Positions 46,652 to 59,340 of a DNA stretch of 64,000 nucleotides are shown piece after piece. Each line of letters begins with the position of its first letter. The stretch's first letter is position 1. The DNA comes from Liolophura sinensis (lineage: Eukaryota > Mollusca > Polyplacophora > Chitonida > Chitonidae), in assembly GCF_032854445.1 (NCBI RefSeq), contig NC_088300.1, positions 14,451,570 through 14,515,569 on the forward strand. The letters are read 5' to 3'. Both the position numbers and the translations under genes were made by a program. The notes under the pieces were generated by a model. That model saw only the letters and a list, made by a program, of their open reading frames with translations. It was not told the DNA's origin and ran no database searches.

Positions 46652-49499
46652 CCAAGATCAAAATGTCAAGGATCCATAGACAAAAGGTGATAAATGAACA
46701 TGTTTTTGTGATGGTATCAGTTGTCTTTTGCTTATCAATTTACTTGTCTTAACTAAGGGAAACAAAAAAGTATAATGAAAGTCATCGACTCTCTACAGAT
46801 CAGTTTGATATTAAAACTGTGGTAAAAATCAATTCCTATTGGCCAGTTGATAGATCATCCTGGGTTTTAGGCTCATGTTTGCTATACAGTGTGTTGTGTA
46901 ATGTGAGGGAAAACTATATGAAAATACATTAACAAGTCTCACCTCCTTATGGGTTGGAAATTCAGCTAAAACTGTACTGGGCCGCAAACAGAGCATTGTA
47001 TTGAATACAAACAGCTGGAGTGTTGTCTGTATTTTTAATACTCTACAAGTGCATGCATGCTGAAAAATGTGCAATAGCTTTTTTCATGTTCTTTATTATT
47101 TTTCTCCTTTGTGGTTAAGAGTTATTTTTTTCTCATGGGATCATGTTGATTTCTTTTTGGTCATTTGGTCAAGATATTCCTGGAAATATGATACCAGGTA
47201 CCAACAAGGGAGATAACTTTGTTATGCACGTACATTTACAAAGTGGGAAATGCGACTCGATGCTAGCGATGTAAATTTGACATGTTTTTAATAGGAAACA
47301 ATAAGAAAATGTTGGCTGTTAGAAATTTCTATTGATCATTGTTTTTGGAATTTGAACGCGACAAGCAATTTTTTGCTAGATTTCCTCCTGCAACATTTGA
47401 TGAACTGTGTTACACATAACAATCAGGAGTGGCTTATGAAATGTTAGTGACAGCTTGATAAGTAAATATTCTGTGTATTGTCTTAGTTATAGATATTAAA
47501 TAATTTTTAAGCTAGTCTAACAAATATTAGACCCTTTCTGCACTAACTTCTGTTGATAAAAGTGCTTATGGCAGGTATTTACACATTTTAACATGTACAG
47601 TAATGTTTCTGAATGCACATCTCGTCCAATTCTCAGTAATAATACATTAAAATATTTTCATATTAAAACTTTCATGGCAAATGTAAAATGTCATTTTAAA
47701 GTAGGTGTTTGTTCGCTGGTAAATTACTGAATTGCATGGGAATATTTTTACTTCCAGGAACAATGTAACAGTATTCAAACAAAACCAGTCTTAAGCTGGC
47801 ATGGCATTTATAGAGGATTTGAATGTGTTTTTTGTTTACTGTAATCTATCTTTTTTGGGTAGGGGCAAGGGAGTGTGGGTGTGGTATAGACAGGTACAGA
47901 TAAATGTAGGAGGTTAGCAATTTTGATACATATTAATATGTGGAAATTAGTAGAGCTGACCATTAGCATGTCTATAGCTAGATGCAATAGAGGTTGTTAG
48001 CTCTGTGGTCTAGGCCTTGTGATAACTTAAGGTACATTTAGGATATAGATGTGTTACAGACCAGCATAACCTTGTTTACCATGTTCATGGGCCTGGAGTT
48101 GACCTGTTGTGGAAAGATAGAGCCACTGGTATGGTTTTCTTTTTGTCTGTTGTTGTGTATATGAATAGTCTTCAAAACTTCAATGACTTTTCACATAAGA
48201 ATACATCTGTTCAGATGTAATTTGCACATCTCAGTGATTTAATTTTGGACATACAACCAAACTGGTCAGATTTGAGACTTGCACTGCTTCACGCCTTACC
48301 ACAGAATTTTGTCTGTAGAGGTTAGTTCTGCCAAAATATGCTCTGGTGGAAGTGTTCTTTCAGTGCCGTGTTACAAGTATCGTGCAAAATATTTCATGAA
48401 TTACGGTATAGATTCAAGCCCTCTGTGTGCACATGTGCATACTGAGAACTTCTCTGCCTTCAGTGATATGTACAATGGTGATGGATATATTCATTGATGC
48501 CTGAACTGTATATATGTCTACAGGTTATGCCAAGGCTTAATTGGATGTTCATATTTCATTCATAGTAGTATTTCTGAACATGTTTGTTAAACAGATCAGT
48601 AAAACTGAAAACCAAATACTGATTTTCTGTTTTGTGTATTCTTTTACTTAATAGCAAATGACTTAAAATTTAGCCCATGACTAATTTGCACATTCTGCCC
48701 GATTCTGATAGTTTTGTAGATCATAGAAAGATGTTTCAAGGTTTGTTCGGAAGGTAAGATAATACCCTACTGGAACAATGTTAATTTCAGCCCAAAAAAA
48801 ATATTTTATAACATTTTTAATCATATTTTTAGGCATGTTTTTAGGTCATTTGCTGTACAGACTTGGGAATGGACACCAAAAAACTGCTATGTAACAACAT
48901 TTGTTATTTATATGAAGACGAAATACCAGGATATCCTTCACTGATAAAAGTGATATTTCACTCAGATATCACTTTTGTTATTACATTTCAGTACTTCACA
49001 TCCAGACACTATGATGTTAAAAAAGAAACATTTTGATTCATGATGTTCCAGTCCAAATTCAGTCGGATGACATAATACATCTTCAGTCAGTTTTTGCATA
49101 GGCCATACTGTTAAACTTCCTAGATACTCCAAATCCTTATATTTTATAAATATAAATGAAATACCATCAATATTTTTTCTCATGAAAGATGGAAATGATA
49201 ACCTGCAAGACATGAATGTTTGAATAGGATTTCAGGAAAAAGCCCAAAGATTTCTATTTTCATTTAGCAAGTCTGATGGAAAATGCTAATGGGCAGAAAG
49301 TTGTCATGCCTTTCATGAAAAATAAATTTTGAGTCCTTTTGCCCAACCAACATGACCAATCAGTACACTACATAGGCCCACACAGAATGCAGAAAATCAG
49401 ATCCCAACGTGGCCCTATTTTAAACCCGTAATATATAGAACATGCAGCTCACGACATTACTAGCTATCAGTCTATGATCCTGCCATTCAGATTACACTC
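46652..49499. other. intergenic, no gene seen
   Basis: AT-rich sequence between the end of PLEKHD1 and the transposon nest. Open frames are short and without domains. A word AAGGGAGATAACT at 47207 also occurs at 41606. Confidence 0.55.
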
Positions 49500-52400
49500 C
49501 TGTATAAAATACCATGGTCCAAAGTTAATCTATTCCTTGGCCTCAGTACATAGGTTGTCAACCACAACATCCCTCGTTTTTCCAACATTGTCACTTTTAG
49601 AGATATTCCAAAACCTTTTCTCCTGCTGTTGTTTTGCACCGTCTATCTGTTCAGGCATTGAATATGGTAGTTTCTTATCCACAGTTGGGACCAAACAGTG
49701 GGCATATTCATCTTTATGATTTACAACGTCACAGATGTCTTCAACTCTTTGAGAATCCATGGGTCTTCTAGACAGACCATCAGCATCTTCGTTACTTTTC
49801 CCAGACTTGTAGATGATCGAAATGTCGTAGGATTCCAGCTATGTGAGCCACTGTTTTCCTGTTGCATCGAGTTGTTCCAATGTAAGTACGTACATGAGAG
49901 GATTGTTATCCGTACAGACTTGGAATTGTGCTCCATACAAGAAGTTGTGGAGTTTGTCCACAACAGCCCACTTCAGGACCAAAAACTCTAACCGATGAGC
50001 TGGGTATTTTCTCTCAGCCACTGATAAGCTTCGACTAGCATATCCAATAACTCTAAGATTATCCTTTTGACGTTGATATAAGACTGCTCCCAGGTCCTTT
50101 CCACTAGCATCTGTATGCAACTCATATGGTAAACATGGGTGTGCAAAGCCCAAAACAGGTGCTGTTGTCCACAAGACTTTGATTGATTAAATGCTGCCCT
50201 CTGTAAGTTACCCTATAAAAATCTTGTGGTGCGAAAGATTTCTTTTGATGTGATCTTTTCTTGAGATCCTAACCTTTGCAGCAGGCAATGTAAGGGATGT
50301 GCTATTTTGGTAAAGTCTTTAAAATACAAAGAAATAACTATAAACCTCTATATTATAATCCACGAAATTCAAGGAACTTTCTCAATTCCTGCATGTCACT
50401 TGGTTCTGGTTAATTGAATACAGCTTCCACTTTCGATGGATCTGTCCTTACTCCCTCATGTGACACTATATGGCTCAGATATTTTGAGCTCTATCTTCAT
50501 AAACCAACACTATGATGGTTTGACTTAAAGTCCAAACTCTCTCAATCTATTAAGGACTGCTTCTAGACGGGATATATGCTCCTCCTAGATATTGGAGAAT
50601 ACTAGAAGATCATCTATAAAAACCAGACGTAGTCAGATGAGGATCTCAAAAACACAACTGCATTAACCGTTGGAAAGTTGCTGGGCTATTGGTCAGCTCA
50701 TAAAACCCTAAAGGTCCTACTGTTAAGGCCGTCTTTTGGCGATCTACCTCAGCCATTTCTACTTGCCAAAAACCGGATTTTAAGTCAAGTACCGAGTAAT
50801 ACTTTGAGTGTGCTAGCATATCAAGCGTTTTGTATAATCGGGGAAGTGCAAATGCATCCTTCACAGTTCTTCTATTTAAGTTCCTATAGTCAACACAGAA
50901 ACAGATGGTTTTGTCTTTCTTTTGCGCAAGTACAACAGGAAACGCCCAGCTCTCAACATGTCATTACGATGTTTCCTCACCTCCTCATACAGAGATGGTG
51001 GTGTCTCATCTAAATAGGACAATTATCAGTTAACTTAATTGGAGTCAATCCTATGTCTAACTGCATTGGTTCTTCCATATTCAACCTCATGTTTAGAAAA
51101 TACATTCTCATACTTACGTAGGAGATTCTTTAACCTTCAGTATCACCCTCTGTACTATCCCAGTTAAATTCCTATAGCCAATCCTCATCAAGGCTCTCAG
51201 CATAACCTGGCATATCAAGCACTGCTGTAGATCACAAACAGGTGAATCAGCAGGGATGATTATCCTGTGACCCGTTACATTCGTAAGTTTCACATGAGCT
51301 CTCAATTTTATGGCCTCTTGAAGGAACATTAACCAAGCTTGGCGTGACAAGCAAACCACCTGACAATGACGACTTGTTCTGTTATCACCGCCATTCGATT
51401 GGACACAACAGGTCGAGTCTGGAGTACACCACGAACCATTGTTCTCTGTCATTGACCAATCACTTCACGCTTAGTTGTCCTCACTCTTCCATACACTCAG
51501 TCTATAAATCCCATTGATTCCTCACTTTTGCAAATACTGAGAAATGCCACTGACCATGCATTTTCAAGCTCTGACCCATCAACATCATTCATTGTCTAAA
51601 GAATGGCTTCAGTCCCTAAAACCACTGGTACATGGACATCCCTGGAATAAGTATTACCTGGTACCAGTAGTGCTAATACATCCTGAAGCTCCTTCCCTAT
51701 GCCTAAAACAAGTTCACTATATTCAAGATAAGGCATAGTGTTTCCCCCAGCAGCTTCAACTTCAAACTCAAGTCTGTGAGTAGGTATATCTTTACCTTAG
51801 TTAACTTTTCTTCAAGGAAAGATTGCGACACTGTTGAAACTTCAGAACCCATATCTAAACATGCCTGTGTTTCAATATCATTTACTTTTGCTGCAGCTAA
51901 GGTTTTCTTACCAATTATCTTACTCCATATTTTACCCTCCTTTAGAGGGCAAGCATAACTCTCGCCTAGCATCTGTCCTCTGATCCAGGCAGTTTCTAGT
52001 GTACCGGCTGCTCTGTTCATTTTGGAGCATTTCTCCTAACATGTCCTTCCTCCTTACAAAAATAACATACCGGGGATCTCATGGCTTCCAGTTTAGCTAC
52101 ATTATCGACTAACTCAGTGGCTTTCTGCAAAATTTCTGACACTTTATCCTCATATGCGTGTGGTGATTACTGAATCTGGTGTTTCACTCCTCTACTAAAC
52201 ACTTTAACAGTTTCCCTGCCCAAAAGGCTAATCTCGTGTTCAGCTGCACGTGTGGCATGAAACAAATTGTTAAACGGCTCATCTGTGTCAAATCTGTGAT
52301 GTATGGCAGATCGAACTTCCTGGTCAAACAAACCACTCCAAAACTTTGTTCTTAACATATCCTGATCGTCAACTAAAGTTGTCCCTTTCTGCTCTGCCAT

Positions 52401-53161
52401 TCTCAACAATCTTTCTAACCTACATCCCCACACCACTACATGCGCTGTCTCTTTCTGCTTTGTGCTATAAAAATCTTCCAGAAGAGCCTCGGCAGTAAAA
52501 ACATTATCAAATATGATATCAAATTTCAGAAGGATGCACGAACTGTAATGCCTGTCCCAAGATTTGACATGACCTCACCAGCTGTTCCCCGTAGTCCCTG
52601 TCTAATGGCAGCCATCACCATATTTCCTGGGTATCCTTCTGGGCATCAAACTTTATGTCGCCATTGCTGATAAGAAACATTACCTTTAACATCATTGCCT
52701 GAGAAAAATGATACTCTGCACTCTGAAGAAACTGCCATCATAGGGTTTGTGTCACATGATTGACATTCCTGGGATCTCTCATGGCCAAACAGAGAAAACA
52801 TTTCACTTCTTTCCTGTTGAGTGAGGTTCTTCATCGCTTCTAAACAGTGCAACGAAAAATAGGTCCCCCCCAAAACGTTGTTTGATATCTCCCTTGATAT
52901 GTACAAGATCACAATGAAATTTTGCTTGTACCATCCCAGTAATCAGGCGGACGTGGTATATCAAGGACTAATGTGCAGGTGCAGTTGTGTGCTAATAGGC
53001 ATGCGCAAACTGAAAATCGGTCGATTTTGAAAATTTCATAAAAGGAGTCGACCAGATTTTTCAATGGCAATTCTTTATTTCATCACAGAATTAAATTATT
53101 TTCACTCAATGACCAATAATAATCAATATCATGTGTAGCCGCCACAAGATTGTATCTCATT

Positions 53162-54232
53162 TCAACAACGCGCTCGCATTGTGTTGATGAGGCATGCGAT
53201 CAGACGTTGTGGGACGGCTAACCACTCTTCCTGAAGGTGGCGTCTAAAATTGTCAAGAGCGGACTCCATCCCATCTCGATGATAGACTGATTGTTTCAAC
53301 TGATCTCAAAGATGTTCGATGGGGTTGAGATCCGGAGAACACTCGGGCCACTGGATCCGGTCAATGCCTTCAGTTTGGTAGACGTCATTCACAATCCTTG
53401 CACGATATGGACGTGCATTGTCGTAGATGAAGATAAATCTATCTTCAAGAGCGGCTGCGTAGGGCAAAACATGCGGTCTGAGAACTTGAGCAACGTAGCC
53501 AGCAGCGTTCAAGTTTCCCTCAAAAGAACCAGATCCTTCTTGCCTGTCAAAATGATGCCTGCCCAGACCATTACGCTGCCACCACCAAAGGCCGTTAGTG
53601 GCTGTTCGCAGCACTCTGCATGCTGTTCACCCTGTCGACGCCACACACATCTCCTAGAGTTAATGTGACGGAGACAGACACGCGTTTCGTCGATGAAAAG
53701 AACGTTGCCCCATTGCCATTTACTCCATCGAACGTGATTTGTCGCCCACTGCAGACCCGCTATCTTATGACGGCGGAGCAACAAGGCTTTCTTCACCAGC
53801 CGCCTGGGACGTACTCTGACGGCTTGTTTGGGCACTCAACCCTCTTGCCCCGACAGCAGCATAATCTCGAACCTCTGGTGCTGAAATTCAAAATGAATGT
53901 TAAGTGATATGAAGAGCAAGTTGAATCCGCGCTAGAGTCGAAAATGGCATTGGTTTTTCTTTTTTTGTGTGGCACACTCAGTCCCTTATACCTGATGTCC
54001 TTCTGTTCCTTAGCGTGATGTTTACGATTCGCTGATGTGTTCTTTATGTGGTTGCCCTGGGCCTTCCACTTCTTGGCAGGTCCTTGACATTTCCTGATGC
54101 GACAAACATCGCTCGCAATTTCTGAATGGCGTTTGGTGTCACCCCCATTCGACGTGCAACCTGTTTAACAGGGATGTTAGCCTCCATAAGGCCAATTGCA
54201 ATTGCCCTGTACGTATTGCATAATCGAGGCAT
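53162..54232 (-). pseudogene. Tc1-like transposase, decayed
   Basis: Starts MPRLCNTYRAIAIGLMEANI at 54232 with a helix-turn-helix (VKQVARRMGVTPNAIQKLRA) and the GRPR linker. The catalytic domain has IDETR, GGGSVMVWAGI, DNARPYRARIV and SPDLNPIEHL; 34 residues separate the second Asp from Glu (DD34E, Tc1 type). In-frame stops occur after the GRPR region and in place of Trp after NPIEHL, and the frame shifts between the two catalytic pieces. So it is not functional. About 357 codons, close to the usual 340. Confidence 0.88.
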
Positions 54233-55153
54233 GGTATGTTTAACTCATTCACTACCGCAGCCTGCTGGGACCGTCAGTAGGCCTACCACAGCCGCTGGCA
54301 GCCTTCAATCCCCAGGAGAAATTGTCAATTTCCACTCAAAATATCAAAAATGAGATTTTTACAGGATTTTATACATTAAGTATAGGTCTTTCACCTGTGG
54401 AAGTTTTTGTAGTGAAAAGCGTGCTCTAAAGATGTTTAATCACACTTTCTTTTGATCGTGCAGGGAAGCCAACTGAAGGGTTTGGAATACCTTCCAACCA
54501 AAAAGAAACCGATATTACCATGCTGTGCATCGTTAAAAAAGGTCGGATATTCGGCTATAGGGCTACGTATATTCGAATAAACATACAGCGATCCTTTCAT
54601 AATTGGAGATTTACCGATGATGTTTTTTCCACGGATATACTCTTATAAGGTTAATAAAAAAAATTGCGCTTACGAAAAACACCGAATATTTCCTTATAGG
54701 GAAATGTAACGTCACTATCGGCAAAGGCAACGTCACCGTGACGTCAGAATTATGCCCCGACACATGCATGTTGACTCACTTCCTTCAAAACAAGGCCAAG
54801 CCACAGTAAGTGAATAACGGAGTTGTTGTAGTAACCTAATATGAGTTATTTGGAATTTCAAATCCTTCTCAGGCAATGTGCTTACAATAATTACAAACCA
54901 CTTGCATTAACGTATAAGCATATTCTCTTATGAACTGGGTAACAAATTTTATTTGTTTTGTTTTTTTTTTTCACTGAAACTGGAGAAATGTCAAGACATT
55001 GGTAACATGACTGAAAAATAATGACAAACTGTTCAAATTGTTTTCCATATTAGTTTAACAAATAATTTACTAGAGATATCTATTTTTGATAGGCTTGGGA
55101 ATTGGTCCACTGCTTTTGATACTTAACACGTATACACACTGTATCTGCGGTCT

Positions 55154-55302
55154 TAAGTGGAAAGGTCTGTCAACAACCTGCGAATGGTCGTAGGTTTCCT
55201 CTGGGCTCTGCCCGGTTTCCTCCAACCATAATGCTGGCCATCATCGTATAAGTGAAACATTCTTGAGTACATAAAACACTAAACAAATAAATAAATAAAT
55301 TA
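55154..55302 (+). repeat. SINE family A inside piggyBac
   Basis: AAGGTCTGTCAACAACCTGC, CAACCATAATGCTGGCCATC and the tail AAACACTAAACAAATAAATA. Confidence 0.88.
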
Positions 55303-55346
55303 CACACAATGCATAAAGTAAAGAATTTTTACATAAAAATAAAAAT

Positions 55347-55385
55347 AAATTTATTTATTTGATTGGTGATTTAGACCGACCTCAA
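55347..55385 (-). repeat. SINE family A tail fragment
   Basis: AAATTTATTTATTTGATTGG then GATTTAGACCGACCTCAAAT: only the 3' end of a reverse copy. Confidence 0.6.
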
Positions 55386-56398
55386 ATAAACAAACAAGCT
55401 AAAATCTTTGAAATGACCACTACATGCATATAAACAACTTTCAAGTATAAAGGCCTTTCACTTTATATTGACAGGTTTGTTTGGGACTGTAGAAATAACA
55501 ATAAACTTTGAATTTACAATACAGTGGGCATTAAGGCAACCATGTTAGTAAAATTAATACATTATTGACAGGCTTGTTCAGAGAATACAGAATCCTGTCA
55601 AATTCCTTTCATTTGCAACATTTACAAAAGGGATCATTCAGGTAACTTTCAGGCAAACATGTTTGACTCACAGAGAACAATTCTCTGATGATCAATAACC
55701 CATTTAAATCAATTTACAACTTCCACAAGGTCTATTATGTTGTGAGTTCAAGTCCAGTTACTTGCCTGGACTTTTCCCAGCTTGTATGATGTAGGGCCCA
55801 CTTGACCTTAGTGTACTGCATATCGAGTAAAGGTAATATACACTGATAGAATAAACAAGCATGACAAATTCATTCAATTTACAACTTTTGTTCATGTAAC
55901 TTTGTGCAGATTGCATGCAGTTTTTCATCTCCCACATACAGCTCTGTAGGGAGCAAAAAAAAAAAAGAAATTTAACTAGTACTTGGATGGATAACTTACA
56001 AGTGAACTCAGATTAACCCGATATGGGAAGACTTGAACAGTGTATAAAGAAAGATGATAAATGTATTCAATTTACATCACATACAACCTACTTGTACTAT
56101 ACTCAGTACACTAGTACTGAGCTGTTTGGCTAATATCAAAAAAATAATGTGACAAATGTCAACTAACTATGACTTTTGCCGTAGCCACTGATGGTGTCCT
56201 AACACTCTCAAATCAAAGTTCAGAAACCTCATTATAGGGAGACCAGAGAACCCTGTATATCCACTAGGCCTGGGGATGCCCCTGCATGGTTTGAATTTTA
56301 GTGTCTGATTAGCAATTAGATTTAAGAATAGTTTCCAGTCAGGCATTTAGCTTTTCTTCACAATAAAAATGATGTTGAAGATGTCCTAAATTTGTGAC

Positions 56399-56752
56399 CG
56401 GCCCCGAAAGCACAGTTGGTAGAGCTTCAGGAGTGGTAGATTCAGGATCAATCCTGGGTTGAGTCAGACCTAAGACTTTAAAAGAGGAATTTGTAACTTC
56501 CTCACTTGGTGTTCAGCATGAAGGGGATAGTGCAACGACTGGTTGACCCGTATCAGTATAATGGCTCGGGCGTGGCGGATTACTTACCTTTGGTGAGTCG
56601 TCTCAGTGAAGCAGCACTAGATAAAAGAGCGGTGGAAATCTGTCCTGCGACAAGGAGGCACATTACATACACCCTAAGGATTCCTTTGTCGTCATATGAC
56701 TGAAAAATTGTTGAGTACGACGTTAAACCCCAAGCACTCACTCGCTCCTGAA
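56399..56752 (+). repeat. SINE family B, full length, inside piggyBac
   Basis: tRNA-like head (AAGCACAGTTGGTAGAGCTT, GGATCAATCCTGGGTTGAG), body CCTCACTTGGTGTTCAGCAT, and 3' end TCGTCATATGACTGAAAAAT, TGTTGAGTACGACGTTAAAC. Same family as 22714-23046. Confidence 0.9.
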
Positions 56753-56904
56753 AATGTGATAACCAATACATACTGTATATCAAGTAGAGCAGCTAGCTAT
56801 ACTGAACAGAAAAAAGAAAGATGTGGTAAAGAACTTGTAATTATTACTCTTCATCCATTACTTTGGCATGATACTTTTCAAAACAAACCACACACAAATT
56901 TATC

Positions 56905-58475
56905 CCACATATGGCACATGCATAGATTCCTTGTGCAGTTTGTCTTTCAAGCACTGTTTACATCTGCCACGTTTTGACATGAGAACTGGCCAGTGAGACC
57001 TGCCATTACTACCCACTTCAGTCAAGGAGTTCCTGCGTTTCTTTCGAAATTGCCCTATAAGAAGACGCTCCAGATTTCTACGAAGCTCAACTCGTGACCT
57101 GCATTTGAGATTTCCAGTACGAGTAGTGTGGCGATGATTTGGTGATTCACGCATAAGTATTAACGAGCAAGCCATGGCAGTATCAATTAAAAACCAAAAG
57201 AGATATTTCCAAAATTTTTGGACCGTCTTCCTGATGGGTACTAAAGTCGAAGTTGATCCCCATGATCACCATTCATGTTTTCTGAATAAGTTCCTACAAC
57301 TTCAGGTGCTAGAATGTTCTGTATTGAACCGTCTTTCTGCTTCCTCTTCATTTCCACCATTTTAGTGGGATCAGCATGTGTTGACAAAAACCTTTCCTGT
57401 TCACGCGGCATGTACCAGTTACACATATGTTATCTGCTGACAGCTTCACAAACAGTTCAGGACTTGTACAAAAGTTATCCATGTAAACATGGTGATTTTT
57501 ACCAACTAAACATCGAGTCAGATCTTTGACAACTCTTGATGCAAGTCTCTCTTCTCGTGTTCCATTTTCAGATCTTCCTGTATACATCTGCATCTTATAC
57601 ACATACCCATTATAACTATCAGGAAGTTCCCAAACCTTTATTCCAAATTTACATGGTTTGGCTGGAAGATATTGCCTAAAACTAAGGCAGCCTCTAAAGG
57701 GTATCCTAGCCTCATCCACACTTACAGATTTGTGGAGATTGTAATTGTCATGTAAATTTTGCTGGACGACATCAAATATTGGCCTGACATGGTGAATAGG
57801 ATCATGAACTGGATCTCCACGTGGAGGATTCTCCACATCATTACAATGGAAGTATTGTAAGATTTTCTTAAATCTCAGTCGTGTCATTATTTTGGTAAAG
57901 GCTGGAATCTCACAAAGATTGTCCCTCGTCCAATAATCCTTGTATGCTGGCAATGGAATGACAGACATCAAAATATGAAGACCAATAAAGGCTTGGATCT
58001 TGTCTGCAGTTACTGCAGTCCATTTTGTATCAGGTTTGACATCTCGGCACTTCCATGCATATAAATTTGTCTGATCTGCTAAATACTGGTAAGTGTTATC
58101 AGGAAATATTAAATGAAAAAAGTCTTTTTCATTCTTATCACGAGTCAAAATATGTACTGGTCCAACCGGTTGATTGAAAGGAAGTACATCGATTGTCGAC
58201 AGGGTACTACACCACCTGGATATCACACTACCTGTCCTTGTACTGTGTACCTGAGTTATTGTTGTTTCTGTCAAATCTCAAGAATCACTTTGGGGCCGTT
58301 TTTGGGAAATGGCGGACAAAGGTCAACAGTCCTCCAAAGGATATTTGTCGGAATCACAACTTAGTTCGTTGTCTGAAACACCAATTTCTGAGTTGTCAGA
58401 ATCGAAAACACTTGAAAACTTGACTGTTCTTGAGCCTGAAATCAATGGTACGTCGTCACTTGAGCTGTCTGCCAT
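56905..58475 (-). pseudogene. piggyBac-family transposase (PGBD4-like), decayed
   Basis: The N-terminal acidic segment starts at ATG 58475 (MADSSSDDVPLISGS), followed by two in-frame TGA stops near 58323 and 58278, then a 308-residue open stretch (57348-58274). Catalytic block SVDEARIPFRGCLSFRQYLP holds the first Asp; HVYMDNFCTSPELF holds the second. The third-Asp region reads NMNGDHGDQL at about 57250, unlike the usual NGVDxxDQ. After further frame changes comes a C-terminal Cys-rich finger (RGRCKQCLKDK) near 56920. Family length is about 550 residues. Not functional. Confidence 0.88.
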
Positions 58476-59340
58476 TGTGGTAACTTCGGCAAAGATGTCA
58501 TCTCTAAGGACGCTTATTAATATTCATTATGTTATTTAGCCAATAAAATGGGTTTTCTATATTCCTGAAACGAATCAGAACATGATTTTTGACTGGAGCT
58601 ATGCTGTCTAATTCGGAAATATCGACTTTTGAGGCCAATAAAAAAATGCATGTAGTGGAGTGCGTACTTGCGCTCCTGGGGATATGACTCGGGCTATGTC
58701 CAGCGTATACAAGCGCTCCCAGGTCTGAGACCGTGAACTGAGTGAGCGCAAAGATGCGCTCCCGTTATCGAATGAGTTAACCGCATGAATTTCTTGTGGT
58801 GTGTGTCATGTCCTTAATGCCCAACCACACGAATATTTCAGGACTGGTAACACAAATTTTCTGATAAATCAAAATTTGGCAGTAAAAAATTTGGTTGACT
58901 CCTTTTGTGAAATTTTCAAAATCAACCGATTTTCAATTTGTGCATGCCCATTAGCACAAAACTGCACCTGCATGTTAATCCTTGATATACCAAAATACCC
59001 CAAATTACTGGGATGGTGTGTGCAAAATTTCATTGCAATCTGGTACATATCAAGGGAGATATCAAACAATGTTTTTGGGGGAACTTACTTTTGTTGCACT
59101 GTATATTATATCGTCAACTTGCACAGGTGGACGTGGTCGTTTGACTACATTAATGTCCTGGTTCTCCTCTAGTGTTGGTTTATGAACAGTAATCTCTTTA
59201 CCATGGTAGGACTTACCGTTAACGGTCAATGCTCTCTCCACTTGCTCTGAGTTAGAGAACAATAAAAAACAATCACCTTTGTTTGATCAGGAATAATCAC
59301 CTCTTTGATCTTCACATCTCTACATCCTCACCATCAACAG

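Larger units (their letters stand above)
54244..58776 (-). mobile_element. piggyBac-like DNA transposon inserted in the Tc1 element
   Basis: Both ends are flanked by TTAA (54240-54243 and 58777-58780), the specific piggyBac target. The element ends are CTCATTC and its inverse GAATGAG; beyond 7 bp the inverted repeats are imperfect. It contains one transposase relic, family A and B SINEs, and about 2 kb without recognisable content (54260-55150 and 55390-56390). Confidence 0.85.
52845..59101 (-). mobile_element. Tc1-like DNA transposon, interrupted by piggyBac
   Basis: Long terminal inverted repeats begin CAGTGCAAC (52845) and end GTTGCACTG (59101), about 210-250 bp each (52845-53090 and 58860-59101). 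The arms differ at roughly one position in seven by eye. TA follows the right end, and AA stands where the left TA would be. The transposase lies just inside the left repeat. A 4.5-kb piggyBac-like insertion at a TTAA separates the start codon from the right inverted repeat; without it the element is about 1.7 kb. Confidence 0.88.
49500..59340 (-). mobile_element. Ty3/gypsy-like fossil, minus strand, split by a DNA transposon
   Basis: Broken LTR-retroelement relic (Metaviridae). Parts in element order, going down the coordinates: an RRM-like N-terminal Gag segment (about 59105-59330), a PNMA-like capsid region (about 52170-52840), a zinc-knuckle remnant (about 52030-52075), an aspartic protease region (about 51800-51960), reverse transcriptase pieces (about 50640-51010), RNase H (about 49840-50170) and a linker (about 49530-49760). 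No integrase and no LTRs are visible. It carries many breaks, on the order of ten, and is the oldest layer of the nest. A Tc1-like element at 52845-59101 interrupts it. Confidence 0.85.

Noticed and set aside
53291-53907. Plus-strand open frames at the Tc1 element
   Set aside because: Shadow frames of the minus-strand transposase.
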